DNA from: DATAXI01 sp963756185
GTDB lineage: Bacteria > Verrucomicrobiota > Verrucomicrobiia > Chthoniobacterales > Chthoniobacteraceae
Length of the DNA stretch: 64,000 bases
Assembly: GCA_963756185.1 (NCBI GenBank)
Contig: CAVWMS010000003.1
Coordinates: 1 to 64,000, forward strand
Reading direction: 5' to 3'
Shown here: one piece after another, positions 36,982 to 46,115 of the stretch
Layout of the letters: every line of letters starts with the position of its first letter
Position numbering within the stretch: position 1 is the stretch's first letter
The notes under the pieces: generated by a model
The model's input: the letters and a program-made list of their open reading frames with translations, nothing else
Database searches by the model: none
What the model was told of the DNA's origin: nothing
Made by a program: the position numbers and the translations under genes

Positions 36982-38153
36982 ATGAAAACATTGTTGTGCG
37001 TTTGCGGGGCGCTGATTTTGAGCGTAGGCGCGGCCCCCGCGGCGGACCGGCTCATCATTCATGAATGGGGGACGTTTACTTCGCTCGAGGACGAGAACGG
37101 GCTGGCCATCGCGGGCATCAATTCGGATGACGAACCGGCGCCCCCATTCTGCCACGGCATCGGCTACTATCCCGCAAGCCAGGGCGCCCCGGCAGTCCAT
37201 CCCAACGTCACGATGCGCTCGAGACACCGGTGCTCTATGTTCATGCGCCGGCGGGTTTCACCGGACCGCTCGATGTGAAGGTCACCTTCCGCGGCGGCTG
37301 GCTGACGGAATATTATCCCGACGCCGATGCGACCGCGGCCGGGCTCTTCGGACACATCACTCCGACCACGATGGGAGCGTTGCACTGGGCGAATTTGAAA
37401 ATCGGAGGCGTCGCAAACGGTCCGGCGACCGACGATAACGTCTGGACCAGCCCAAGAAAGGTGGCCGCGGACGCCATTCGCACGCCCAAAGGGGAATCGG
37501 AAAAGTTCCTGTTCTACCGCGGGGTCGGAAACGTGAAGCCCATCCTGCAAATCGTGCGCGACAGAAAAACCGGGACGCTTGCATTATTGGGATGGTGGAA
37601 TGAAGCGGCCAATCCGCGGCCGAATTTCTGGCTGGTGGATATCCGGGCCGACGGGTCGGCGGCGTTTCAGCAGGTCGATGGCGCCAGCCGGCCATTCGTC
37701 GAAACCGATTACAGCCGGAACAACATCGCGGTGCTGCGCTCGAAGCTCGAGAGCGAACTGATCGCCGCCGGGCTTTACAAGGACGAGGCCGAGGCGCTGT
37801 TGAATACCTGGCAGCTTTCCTATTTCAAGAGCCCCGGCCTGCGCGCGTTCTATGTTTGCCCGCAGGAAGTCGCGGACCGGTTGCTGCCGCTGACGATCAC
37901 CCCGGCGGCTGACATCAAGCGCGTCATGATGGCGCGGATTGAATTGGTGACGCCGGAACAGCGTCAGGCGATGGTGCGCATCGGCGACCCATCAACGCCC
38001 AGTGACGAGGCGGCCGGGCTATTCGCCAGCCTCGGGCGATTCCGCGACGCGCTGCTGCTGGATCAGGAGCGCCGGCATCCGAATGCGGATCTCGAAAAAT
38101 ACATGCTGAGCCACCTCGTCACCTACTATAAGCCGTCCGAGCATCCCCTTTAG
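36982..38153 (+). CDS. Secreted HEWGTFTS-family protein, copy 1 (one frameshift)
   Basis: This is a secreted protein of unknown function: signal peptide LLCVCGALILSVGAAPA, then LIIHEWGTFTSLEDENG, with conserved blocks ALHWANLKIGGV, EKFLFYRGVGN, FKSPGLRAFYVCP and MARIELVTPEQRQAMVRIGD. It matches the second copy at 38773-39965. Comparison shows the indel: this copy reads ATGCGCTCGAGAC where the other reads ATGCGCCTCGAGAC near 37218, a single missing C. A TGACAA-type promoter lies just upstream. I recognise the family from other PVC-type genomes but not its role. Confidence 0.6.
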
Positions 38154-38187
38154 GGCAGTTTAAGTTGACGTGCAGCCGCTGGCGCCC

Positions 38188-38220
38188 CACCCGCGCGCCA
38201 GCGTGCACTTGCACTTACTC
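38188..38220. repeat. 33-bp dispersed repeat (copy 1)
   Basis: CACCCGCGCGCCAGCGTGCA plus CTTGCACTTACTC, identical to 47898-47930. Similarity extends weakly on both sides for about 80 bp. This copy is 35 bp after a stop codon; the other lies directly after the CLC gene. Confidence 0.75.
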
Positions 38221-38300
38221 TTTCACATTCACATGAACCCGCCGTTGCCTCCCGCGATTCACGGCGCATTTGTTGGGCACCGAGAGAGAGCGCCGGCAAA

Positions 38301-38343
38301 TGACAAACCTGTGACAACTCGCAGGCGGCGGAAGTACTATGTT
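38301..38343 (+). promoter_or_regulatory. Candidate promoter with TGACAA direct repeat (copy 2)
   Basis: TGACAA at 38301-38306 and 38312-38317, then TATGTT at 38338-38343, seven bases before the GspG-like ATG. Spacing is identical to copy 1 at 36933-36975. Confidence 0.5.
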
Positions 38344-38349
38344 ATCGGC

Positions 38350-38748
38350 ATGAAAACACAATCCGTGGTTCGAGATTTCCTCCCGTTCCTGGCGGCGCTT
38401 GTGATTTTTGGCAATGTTTATGCGCAATCGCCGCAACCTTCTCCCGCCAATTCCATCATCCGTGTCAAGGCGGACCTTCAAGCGCTGGAAACTCAACTCA
38501 AATTATACCAGGCAATTTACGGTTTCCTCCCAACGACGCAGCAGGGATTAATGGCCCTGGTTGTGCAGCCGACCACAAACCCGATCCCACCTCATTGGCG
38601 CAAGTTTCTCAACAGAATGCCTCTCGATCCATGGGGAACTCCTTATCGATACCGAATGCCGGGAGTTCATAACCTGAACTCCTATGACCTCTACTCCGCG
38701 GGCCCTGATGGAAAGCCGGGAACCGCGGATGATATTGGGAACCGGTAA
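38350..38748 (+). CDS. Soluble secreted GspG-like protein without a prepilin signal
   Basis: The 132-residue product has an ordinary signal peptide (LPFLAALVIFGNVYAQ) where a pseudopilin would have GFTLIEL. The rest matches the GspG globular core: DLQALETQLKLYQAIYGFLP, TTQQGLMALV, MPLDPWGTPYRYRMPG and DLYSAGPDGKPGTADDIG. Without the methylation/hydrophobic helix it could not join a pseudopilus in the standard way. It could act as a soluble tip, decoy or lectin-like binder. It shares a promoter motif with the preceding HEWGTFTS gene, between two paralogues of which it sits. Confidence 0.72.
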   Translation: MKTQSVVRDFLPFLAALVIFGNVYAQSPQPSPANSIIRVKADLQALETQLKLYQAIYGFLPTTQQGLMALVVQPTTNPIPPHWRKFLNRMPLDPWGTPYRYRMPGVHNLNSYDLYSAGPDGKPGTADDIGNR

Positions 38749-38772
38749 GATTTGTTTATAATGGAAAAATCC

Positions 38773-39965
38773 ATGAAGACATTGCTGTGCATTTGCGGGG
38801 CGCTGATCTTGAGCGCCGGCGCGGCCCCCGCGGCGGACCGGCTTATCATCCATGAATGGGGAACGTTTACTTCGCTCGAGGATGAGAACGGGCAGGCCAT
38901 CGCGGGCATCAACACGGACGACGAACCCGCGCCGGACTTTGTCCACAGGATGTGGAATGGCGCGCCCGATGGCCTCGGGCCCAAGGGCATTCCCGCAATG
39001 CATCCAGATGTGACGATGCGCCTCGAGACGCCGGTGCTCTACGTCCATGCGCCGCCGGGGTTCACCGGGCCGCTCGATGTGACGGTCAAGTTTATCGGCG
39101 GATGGCTGACCGAGTTCTATCCCGACGCGCAAGTCGATGCGCCCGGCATCGATCCAACGCAATTGCAACTCAAGGTCGGCCACATCACTCCCTCGACTGT
39201 GGGCACGCTGCATTGGGCAAACTTGAAAATCGGCGGCGATCCCGCCGGCCCCAAGACCACGGACCACGTCTGGACCACCCGCGAAATGTCGCCGCCGACC
39301 CCATTCGCACGCAGGCGGGCGAATCGGAAAAATTCCTCTTCTACCGCGGAGTCGGAAATGTGCCGCCGATCATCCAGATCGTGTGCGACACCCAGTCGGG
39401 GACTCTCGGCATCGCCGGTTGGTGGGATGACCGCGTCGATCCGCCGGAGAAGTTCTGGCTTGTCGATATTCGCCCGGACGGCTCGGCGGCGTTTCAAAAG
39501 GTCAATGGCGCCAGCGTCCCCTTTGCCGAGTCGGATTACAGCCAGGCGAACATCGACGCGCTGCGCGCAAACCTCGAGCGCGAACTGATCTCCGCCGGGC
39601 TTTACAAGGACGAGGCCGAGGCGCTGCTGAACACTTGGGAACTCTCCTATTTCAAGAGCCCCGGCCTTCGCGCGTTCTATGTTTGCCCGCGCGAAGTCGT
39701 GGACCGTTTGCTGCCGCTGACCGTCACCCCGGCCGCCGAAATCCAGCGCGTCATGCTGGCGCGCATCGAACTGGTAACGCCCGAGCAACGCGCCGCCATG
39801 GCGCGCATCGGCGACCCGGCGACTCCCACCGACGAGGCGGACGGACTCTACGCCAGCCTCGGGCGTTTCCGGCAGGCGCTGCTGCTCGACACGGATCACC
39901 GCCACCCCAATCCCACGCTCGAAAAATTCATGCGGGACCGCATGATCTACTACTACCAGCCGTAA
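38773..39965 (+). CDS. Secreted HEWGTFTS-family protein, copy 2 (one frameshift)
   Basis: It starts MKTLLCICGALILSAGAAPA, is very similar to copy 1 throughout, and has an insertion of about 14 residues near the N-terminus (DFVHRMWNGAPDGLGPKG). The frame changes near 39287 at GCGAAATGTCGCC, where one base is missing relative to copy 1, then continues with DPIRTQAGESEKFLFYRGVG to the shared C-terminus ending MIYYYQP. Function unknown. The tandem layout, with the GspG-like gene between, suggests duplication of a functional unit. Confidence 0.6.
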
Positions 39966-39971
39966 CCTGCA

Positions 39972-41027
39972 TCACTGCCCCGAATCGCCAATGGGCGCGG
40001 CCTTTTCGATAATGGCCGGCGCGTCATCCTTCGCATCCACGGTCAGCAGCGTCCCATCGGTGCCGACGATCCAGAGCGCCGGCAGCGAATTGATGCCGAG
40101 GCTGCGAACCATCTGCCCCTCCCAGCCGTCGCCGTCGCAATAGACCGGCCAATTGATGTCGTGCCCGGCGAGCATGCCGGGTACGGAAGTGGGATCCTTG
40201 TCCAGGCAAACGCCGAGGATCACGATCGACTCCGAGCCGCCGCGCAGGCTTTTAACCCAGTCGAGCTGGTACATCGACGGCGCTGACCAGTTCGCAAAGA
40301 AATAGATGAGCACCACCCGGCCTTGCAGCCGGTCGAGATCGACGCGCCTGCCGTCCACGGCGGTCCATCGCATCTGGAACGGCTTGCCCACCATCGAGAG
40401 ACGCTTGAGGTCGTCGGCAATGCGCTCCCGCAGTTCCGGCGTATCGGCCAGCGGCTGCGCCTGTTCGAGCAATACGCGCGCGGTGCGCGGCTGGTCGTCG
40501 AACGCGCTGGCGACCTCTGCCAGCAACGCCGCGAGCCGGTGGTCGTTGGGAAAATCCTTTGCGAAAGCGCGCGTCTTCCCGAGCAACGCCTCGCGGCTGC
40601 TGCCCGCGGCGTCGGCCCGCTGCATGAAGAGCGAAAGCCGGGCAAACTCAACGTCGGCCCGGCGATCCTTCATCGCAGGATCCTCCTCCAGTTGGTCCAG
40701 CAGCGCTTGCGCGTCACTGCGCCCGGCAGGGTCCTGCGTCATATCGCCCAGCGTGGCCAGCAGGTGCGCCAGCCGCAGTTTCGCATCGAAGACGCGCGGG
40801 TCATTGGGATAAGTCTTGATGAATGCATTGATCGAACCCTGCTGTTCCCGCAGGTATTCGATGGCCCCCGTTCGCGCCTCCTCGGGCGTGTTCCATTGCG
40901 AGGCTGGCGCGTTCGTTTCCATGGCCTCGATCGCCTTCCAATCCGCATCCGCATCGGCGCGGACATTCGAGGCGGCGAAAATCAGAAGCGCCGCTCCAAA
41001 CAGCGCGATGCGGAGGCATTTCATCAT
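39972..41027 (-). CDS. TlpA-like thioredoxin-fold protein lacking the CxxC cysteines
   Basis: A 351-residue exported protein: signal peptide (LRIALFGAALLIFAASNVRA), a helical repeat region (residues ~25-210), then a TlpA-type thioredoxin domain. Where TlpA has WCxxC the sequence reads YFFANWSAPSMYQLDW, so both cysteines are serines and thiol-disulfide exchange is unlikely. The cis-Pro region SLPALWIVGTDG is present. The ATG at 41027 is preferred because a signal peptide follows it; longer frames lack one. It overlaps the EEP gene upstream by 4 nt. The broken gene at 26642-27758 is its cysteine-bearing relative. Confidence 0.72.
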   Translation of the reverse strand: MMKCLRIALFGAALLIFAASNVRADADADWKAIEAMETNAPASQWNTPEEARTGAIEYLREQQGSINAFIKTYPNDPRVFDAKLRLAHLLATLGDMTQDPAGRSDAQALLDQLEEDPAMKDRRADVEFARLSLFMQRADAAGSSREALLGKTRAFAKDFPNDHRLAALLAEVASAFDDQPRTARVLLEQAQPLADTPELRERIADDLKRLSMVGKPFQMRWTAVDGRRVDLDRLQGRVVLIYFFANWSAPSMYQLDWVKSLRGGSESIVILGVCLDKDPTSVPGMLAGHDINWPVYCDGDGWEGQMVRSLGINSLPALWIVGTDGTLLTVDAKDDAPAIIEKAAPIGDSGQ

Positions 41028-41932
41028 GGGGCTTTGTCGAAATCGAACGTGGCGACGACCGCGCGGTGGTCGCTCGCCTCGTTCCAATAGGGCCCACGGT
41101 ACACGTAACTCTTCGCCATTTCCACCGCGGGCAGCAAGTTGCGGGTCACGAAAATGTAATCGATCCGCGTGTAAACGTCCTGCATGTCCCAGTACTCGGT
41201 CCAATGGTCGCCCTGCGAGTCGCCCAGCCAGAGATCGCGCAGGCCCGTGCCGGAATTGCGCTCGCCCGCCACATCCTTGAGCGCCGGGGAATTCTTCGTG
41301 TCGTTGAAATCGCCGTAAACGACCAGCTTCGCCCCCGGATCCGCGCCAAGCACGTCATCCAGGTGCTGCCTCAGCAGGTGCGCCTCGTTCCGCCGCAACT
41401 CGGCCTCATCCTCGGCCGTGTCCTTCAGCTTCGATTTCAAATGCACGCCAATGAAGCGGATTTTTTCCCCGCCGATCGCAATGGTGACATCCAGGATGCC
41501 GCGCGAAATTTTCTCCTCGCGCCCGTCCATCTGGTACGGCACGTCGGGCAACGACTGGCGCGCGAGGATCGGGTATTTGCTCAGCAGCGCGACGTGCCGC
41601 TCCGGGTCCGGCCCCTGCACGTACTCGGTCTCCGGATAATCCAGGCCAGCGGCTTTCAGGCGCGCCTTGAAATCGGCGAATTCATTCGGCGGCCCCATTT
41701 CGCACACGCCAAGGATGTCCGGATGAATCTCCTGGATGATCCGGATTTCCGCGGCGATGGCCCGTGGCGGCTTCGAGACCTTCTCGCGGCCGTCGGGAAA
41801 ATCGGAAGCCTGGAAAAAATCCTCGAGGTTATACCCCGCAAAGACGACCTCGCCGCCGTGCGCCCGGCACGTAATGAAGCCCGCGACGATCCATGCCGCG
41901 GCCAGCGCCCAAAACCTCCTGCTCGCCTTCAA
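41024..41932 (-). CDS. Exported endonuclease/exonuclease/phosphatase-family hydrolase
   Basis: This EEP-fold metal-dependent phosphodiesterase has a signal peptide (RRFWALAAAWIVAGFITCRA). EEP motifs are FAGYNLEDFFQ (motif with Asn/Glu), ILGVCEMGPPNEFADF, RFIGVHLKSKL, VVYGDFNDTKNSPAL (catalytic Asp/Asn), and the terminal YIFVTRNLL and EASDHRAVVATFDFD with the DH pair. Possible substrates are extracellular DNA, inositol phosphates or nucleotides. The start is taken as TTG at 41932, since no ATG precedes the signal sequence. It overlaps the TlpA-like gene by 4 nt and follows tatA by 28 nt. Confidence 0.75.
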   Translation of the reverse strand: MKASRRFWALAAAWIVAGFITCRAHGGEVVFAGYNLEDFFQASDFPDGREKVSKPPRAIAAEIRIIQEIHPDILGVCEMGPPNEFADFKARLKAAGLDYPETEYVQGPDPERHVALLSKYPILARQSLPDVPYQMDGREEKISRGILDVTIAIGGEKIRFIGVHLKSKLKDTAEDEAELRRNEAHLLRQHLDDVLGADPGAKLVVYGDFNDTKNSPALKDVAGERNSGTGLRDLWLGDSQGDHWTEYWDMQDVYTRIDYIFVTRNLLPAVEMAKSYVYRGPYWNEASDHRAVVATFDFDKAP

Positions 41933-41960
41933 TGGGGGGAATTTTTCGAGAAACCTGGAA

Positions 41961-42398
41961 TTACGCCTGGCCCGCGCGCTGCGTCTGTTCGGCGGGCGGC
42001 TGCGCGGCCGGGGCCTGCGGCTGGAAGCTGTTGCCGGCGCTGAAAAGGACCGGATCGGGAGCCGCGGCGGGCTGCGTGGTCGAGACAACGGAAGCAGGCG
42101 TGGCAACGGCCGGAGCGGGCGCAACCGGCGCCGGAGCAGGGGCCGCGGGCGCCACTGCGGCAGGCTGGATCGGTTGCTGGCCGGGGGCGGGCTGGACGGG
42201 TACCGTCGGCTGAGAGGATTGGGAGGTCAATTCGCGGTGCAGTTCATCCTTGGCCTTGTTGAATTCCTTCACGGCCTGGCCCATCCCGCGCGCCAATTCA
42301 GGCAGTTTCTTCGAGCCGAACAGCAGCAGGACGATGAACAGGATCAACAGCAGGTCCGGCCCCTGAAACATGTTGTTTAGAAAGGCGATGATGTGCAT
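41961..42398 (-). CDS. tatA: Sec-independent protein translocase TatA/TatE
   Basis: TatA forms the variable-size pore for folded proteins bearing twin-arginine signals. The 145-residue protein has the N-terminal membrane helix (DLLLILFIVLLLFGSKKLPE) with the FGSKKLPEL hinge and amphipathic helix (GMGQAVKEFNKAKDEL). A long Ala/Pro/Gln-rich C-terminal tail follows, longer than in the typical 80-90-residue TatA. It begins the operon with the EEP and TlpA-like genes; no tatC is nearby. Confidence 0.9.
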   Translation of the reverse strand: MHIIAFLNNMFQGPDLLLILFIVLLLFGSKKLPELARGMGQAVKEFNKAKDELHRELTSQSSQPTVPVQPAPGQQPIQPAAVAPAAPAPAPVAPAPAVATPASVVSTTQPAAAPDPVLFSAGNSFQPQAPAAQPPAEQTQRAGQA

Positions 42399-42520
42399 TG
42401 CAAAGAGTTAAATACCACAAACTGAGCGTCGTTGCAAAGAAAAGCAGGGGGTCTGGAAGAGGGCGGATTTGGGGGCTCGGCGATCCTTCTCCAAAGCGCT
42501 CAGACTGTTCCAGTCAGAGA

Positions 42521-42552
42521 ATTCCGAAATCCGCAATCCGAAATCCGAAATT
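42521..42552. repeat. AAATCCG-type tandem heptamer repeat
   Basis: ATTCCGAAATCCGCAATCCG followed by AAATCCGAAATT. It abuts the L,D-transpeptidase stop codon and matches the repeat style at 32882-32943. Confidence 0.6.
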
Positions 42553-43291
42553 AAGAGGGCCCCGGGAGGCCCCACGCCTTCCATTTCGCCGCATACTCGG
42601 CTGACGGCAACAGTACGTACTCCGGCTGCTTCCCCTTTCGCAGCCATTGGATGATTTTCACCAGGTTTTCCTTCGCCATCGTGGTGCAGCCGGCGGTCGG
42701 ATGCGTCTCCCCGCGCCGGATGTGGAAGAAGATCGCGCTCCCCTCCCCCGGGATGGCCGGATGCTCGTTGTGCTCGATCTCGATGAGCCAGTAGTACGCG
42801 AAGTCCTTCGACTTCATCTGCTCGCGGCTGAACCATGGCGGCAGGTTCTTCGGGTCGGCAATAACGTGCTGGTTGTAATACGGCGAGCGCGGGTCATCCA
42901 CCCACGCGTCGGCCTCGGTGACCTGGTGGTACGGGTAATCGCCCCCGGGCGGCAGCGCCGCTTCATATCCATACACGTCCCCCACCTTGAAAATCCCCGC
43001 CGGCGCCCGCTTGTCCTTCTCCACCTTGTGCAACCCCGGCTCATCCTGGCCCGCAACGCCCCGTCCCCACGCCAGCCCGCTTTTCCCGAACAGCACGGGC
43101 CACGGTCCGCCCACCGCCCGCCACGGCCCGCCCGCATCGCGCTCGTAAAGCCGTAGCGTCCCGTGATCGGTGTTCCAATCCGGCGCCGTGGCCACGATCA
43201 ACTGGAGCGTGCTGGAATCGACGCCGGTCGCGCGGGCCATGACGGCACATTCCGCGAGGGCGGCGGCAAACACAATCATCCGCAAGAACAT
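42551..43291 (-). CDS. L,D-transpeptidase-like (YkuD) family protein
   Basis: The 246-residue exported protein (signal MFLRMIVFAAALAECAVMARA) shows FFHIRRGETHPTAGCTTMAK. This resembles the YkuD active site, H-x-n-[S/T]-x-G-C, with Cys as nucleophile and the upstream His. YKVGDVYGYEA-like and YYWLIEIEHN strands fit the fold. It would cross-link peptidoglycan or attach proteins to it; the spacing of His to Cys differs somewhat from textbook Ldt, so a hydrolase role is possible. The ATG at 43291 is the first with a signal peptide. The TPR membrane gene is divergent. Confidence 0.68.
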   Translation of the reverse strand: MFLRMIVFAAALAECAVMARATGVDSSTLQLIVATAPDWNTDHGTLRLYERDAGGPWRAVGGPWPVLFGKSGLAWGRGVAGQDEPGLHKVEKDKRAPAGIFKVGDVYGYEAALPPGGDYPYHQVTEADAWVDDPRSPYYNQHVIADPKNLPPWFSREQMKSKDFAYYWLIEIEHNEHPAIPGEGSAIFFHIRRGETHPTAGCTTMAKENLVKIIQWLRKGKQPEYVLLPSAEYAAKWKAWGLPGPS

Positions 43292-43373
43292 CCGCGCAAA
43301 ATGCACTCGCCCGCCGCGCCCGGCAATCGCAATGCGGCGCTCTTTAGCATTGCCGGTCTTTCGCCGGGCTCGC

Positions 43374-45176
43374 ATGATCGCCGCTTTGAAACAGAGGGCC
43401 CTCTTTATTCTCCTCATTGTGGCCGCGGTTTTCGCCGTGTATGCGCCCTCGCTTGGAAACGGCTACGTCTGGGATGACTCCGCGCTCATCCAGCGCGATC
43501 CCTTCATCCGCTCCTGGCGGCTCATCCTCGAGGGCTTCCGCCATTTCCTGTTCACCGATGCGACCGCCTCGAATTTCTACCGCCCCATCCAGCGCCTCAC
43601 CTACACCTGGGATTACGCATGGCAGGGCTTCCACCCGGCCATTTACCATTTCGACAGCATCCTCGTCCACGCGCTGGCCGCGGTGTTCCTCTTCCTCTTC
43701 GCCGAGCGGCTCCTCACGCGCCTCGAGCATCCCCGCGCAACGCAATGGGCCGCCGCCGTCGCCCTGCTCTGGGGCATCCATCCCCTCTTTACCTCCGCCG
43801 TCTGCTACATCTCGGGCCGGGCCGATCCGCTCGCCGGCATGTTCGGTTTTTGCGGCCTCTGGCTCGCCCTCCGCAATTCGCGCGCCGCCGCGGCGTTTGC
43901 CGCCCTCATGTTTTTTTGCGCGGTCTGCTCGAAGGAAAGCGGCGCAATGTTCATCCCCGTTTGCATCGCTTTGTTGATCCTCCTCCGAGCCCCGCGCGCC
44001 GAAATCATCCGATGGATCGTTTTCACCGTCGTCATCGTCGCCGCATATCTCTCCCTGCGATTGTCCGCGGAAATGATCCCGCCCCCTCCCTCCTCGACGC
44101 AAATCTCCTGGCTCGCGCGCCCCATCATCGCGCTCCGCGCCTTTGCCGAATACGCCGGCCTCTTCATCGCGCCGGTCCATTTGCACATGGAGCGCGACGT
44201 GCTCCCCTTTGGCCATGGCGGCCTTGACGCCACGCTCCCCATCGCGCGCAACCGCGAATTCCAGACCCTCCTGGGCGCGCTGTTGCTCGGCGCATTCATC
44301 GCGTGGTTCCGATGGGCCGCCCGCCGGGATCGCGCCGTGCTCGCCTCATTGGTCTGTTTCGTCATCGCCTATCTGCCCATCTGCGGCCTCTTCTCCCTCA
44401 ACGCCAGCGTGGCCGAGCATTGGCTCTATATCCCGGGCGCATTCCTCATGCTGGCCATGCTCCTGAGCGCCGCCTGGCTGCCCCTTTCGCGCCTCTCCGG
44501 CATTCTCATCATCCTTGTCTGGGCCGGATTTCTCGGCATCCGCACCTGGCTGCGCAATCCCGACTGGCACGATCAGCGCACCTTCATCGAGCGCACCATT
44601 GCCGACGGCGGCGGCAGCGCCCGGATGCTCATCAACCTCGGCAATCTCGAGCTATCCGAAGGCAAGCCCCACGCCGCAATCGACGACCTGCAAAAAGCTC
44701 TGGTCCTCGCCCCCGACCAGCCCATCGGCCTCCTCAGCCTCGGCGGCGCCTATCTGCGCGACAGGCAATTCCCCCAGGCCCGCGAGCAATTCGAAAAAGC
44801 CCTCGACGATCCCTTTACCGCCCCCGACGCCTTGCAGGACCTCGCCGTGCTGGAATTCCAGCAAAACCACGTCGACCGCGTCGACCTCCTCGAAAAAGCC
44901 GCCGAGCTTGCCCCTCAAAACTGGGACATCCAGAAGCGTTACATCATGCACCTCGCCGAACGGGGCCAGAACATGGCGGCCATGACGCTGCTGCGCAAGG
45001 TCGCCGATGACCAATGGTGGCGCGCCGATACCTGGCGCCTCCTCGGCGATTTCTGGGCCCGCCTCCGCCAATACGATTCCGCCGCCCGCGCCTACCGCCA
45101 CGCAATAGCCTACGACGTCCACGACGACCAAACCCCGCAAAAACTCCAGCAAATCGAAGCCCTGGGCGGAAGGTAG
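43374..45176 (+). CDS. TMTC-like multi-pass membrane protein with tetratricopeptide repeats
   Basis: The ~600-residue protein has an N-terminal multi-pass membrane part beginning RALFILLIVAAVFAVYAPSL, with GYVWDDSALIQRDPFI resembling the luminal first loop of GT39/TMTC-type O-mannosyl transferases. About ten further hydrophobic helices follow to residue ~400. The C-terminal ~190 residues are TPR units (MLINLGNLELSEGKPHAAID, LLSLGGAYLRDRQFPQAREQ). It probably glycosylates or organises envelope proteins; substrate unknown. The ATG at 43374 is preferred over longer frames with no membrane helix. Confidence 0.72.
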   Translation: MIAALKQRALFILLIVAAVFAVYAPSLGNGYVWDDSALIQRDPFIRSWRLILEGFRHFLFTDATASNFYRPIQRLTYTWDYAWQGFHPAIYHFDSILVHALAAVFLFLFAERLLTRLEHPRATQWAAAVALLWGIHPLFTSAVCYISGRADPLAGMFGFCGLWLALRNSRAAAAFAALMFFCAVCSKESGAMFIPVCIALLILLRAPRAEIIRWIVFTVVIVAAYLSLRLSAEMIPPPPSSTQISWLARPIIALRAFAEYAGLFIAPVHLHMERDVLPFGHGGLDATLPIARNREFQTLLGALLLGAFIAWFRWAARRDRAVLASLVCFVIAYLPICGLFSLNASVAEHWLYIPGAFLMLAMLLSAAWLPLSRLSGILIILVWAGFLGIRTWLRNPDWHDQRTFIERTIADGGGSARMLINLGNLELSEGKPHAAIDDLQKALVLAPDQPIGLLSLGGAYLRDRQFPQAREQFEKALDDPFTAPDALQDLAVLEFQQNHVDRVDLLEKAAELAPQNWDIQKRYIMHLAERGQNMAAMTLLRKVADDQWWRADTWRLLGDFWARLRQYDSAARAYRHAIAYDVHDDQTPQKLQQIEALGGR

Positions 45177-45266
45177 CCAGGTTCCCGCACCCGACACTAC
45201 TCAACGGCTACAACACATTCACAAATACCGTAGCCGCTTCAAGAGTCCCCGAAGGCCGATGCCGAC

Positions 45267-45290
45267 GGGGTCAACTCTTGATTCTTGACA
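45267..45290 (+). repeat. REP-like element, copy 1
   Basis: GGGGTCAACTCTTGATT directly followed by CTTGACA, then CGAGAAGACG. Copies 2 and 3 lie at 46116 and 62065. The pattern resembles the GGGGTCA...CTTGACA sequences found beside Y1/REP-associated transposases, a resemblance drawn from memory. Confidence 0.65.
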
Positions 45291-45377
45291 CGAGAAGACG
45301 ATTTTCACAGGAGCGGGCCAGGGTGGCGTTGGGGTGGATTTCGCCCCAGGCCAATGCGCGAACGAAGCCTCAATCCC

Positions 45378-46115
45378 TCAATGCCTATTCACGCTCGGCA
45401 CCTGCCCGCCTGCTCGCAATACCTCCCTCAGTTTCCGCCCATCGATTGCGTACAAGTAAAAATCATGGCTCGCAATCACGATATCCGGAATGCCGTCTCC
45501 ATCCAAATCGGCCACAACCGGATCGCCTTCGATGGACCCACCGGCCACCTTGCTGCCCCATAGCACCTGGCCGTCCGCCAGATTCAGTACCAATACTTCG
45601 CCCGTTATTGTCCCCACTACCACATCGGTTTTCCCATCCCCGGCCAGATCGGCAGTCACAGGCGAGGCGATGACCGGGAGATTCGGCGGCGATCTCCACA
45701 ATTCCCTGCGGCTGGCCCAGTCGAAGGCAACCAAGCCCGCATCGCCCAATGGCGCCAGAATGAGGGTTCGACCCGCCGCTTTGACAACCACGGCCCGGCC
45801 GGCGACCTCCGTGGTGCCGGAGATGTCGGGCGACCAGAGCTCTTTTCCATCCTTTCCGTCCAGCACATGGAGCCGCCCGGTCGTGGTGGTTACCAGGATC
45901 TGCAATTGGCCGTTGCCGTCCAAATCCGCCGCCGTCGCCGGCGAAAAGCTCGGGCAATCATCGCTCTCGCTCTTCCACAACAACTCCCCTTCCTTGTTGC
46001 TGGTCTTGCCGCGCAGCGCGTACACGTGCCCGTCCTCGGATGTGGCAACCACGTCCGGGCGGCCGGTTCCTTCGAGGTCCGCCGCAATCGCTCCTCCCAT
46101 GTTGGGATAGGGATA
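45378..46115 (-). CDS. FG-GAP/VCBS-type propeller protein, 5' truncated at a repeat
   Basis: The ~240-residue product is a run of FG-GAP-like repeats with calcium-loop signatures DLDGDGIPDIVIAS, DLAGDGKTDVVVG, DLDGNGQLQILVT and ADLEGTGRPDVVATSEDG, each followed by a short strand (HVYALRG, LHVLDG, VLVLNL, LYAID). This is a secreted or cell-surface beta-propeller that may bind integrin-like ligands or polysaccharide. Its upstream side runs straight into the REP-like repeat at 46116 and then a piece of a DUF4062 gene, so the natural start is missing. Ends VPSVNRH at 45378. Confidence 0.55.
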   Translation of the reverse strand, partial: YPYPNMGGAIAADLEGTGRPDVVATSEDGHVYALRGKTSNKEGELLWKSESDDCPSFSPATAADLDGNGQLQILVTTTTGRLHVLDGKDGKELWSPDISGTTEVAGRAVVVKAAGRTLILAPLGDAGLVAFDWASRRELWRSPPNLPVIASPVTADLAGDGKTDVVVGTITGEVLVLNLADGQVLWGSKVAGGSIEGDPVVADLDGDGIPDIVIASHDFYLYAIDGRKLREVLRAGGQVPSVNRH

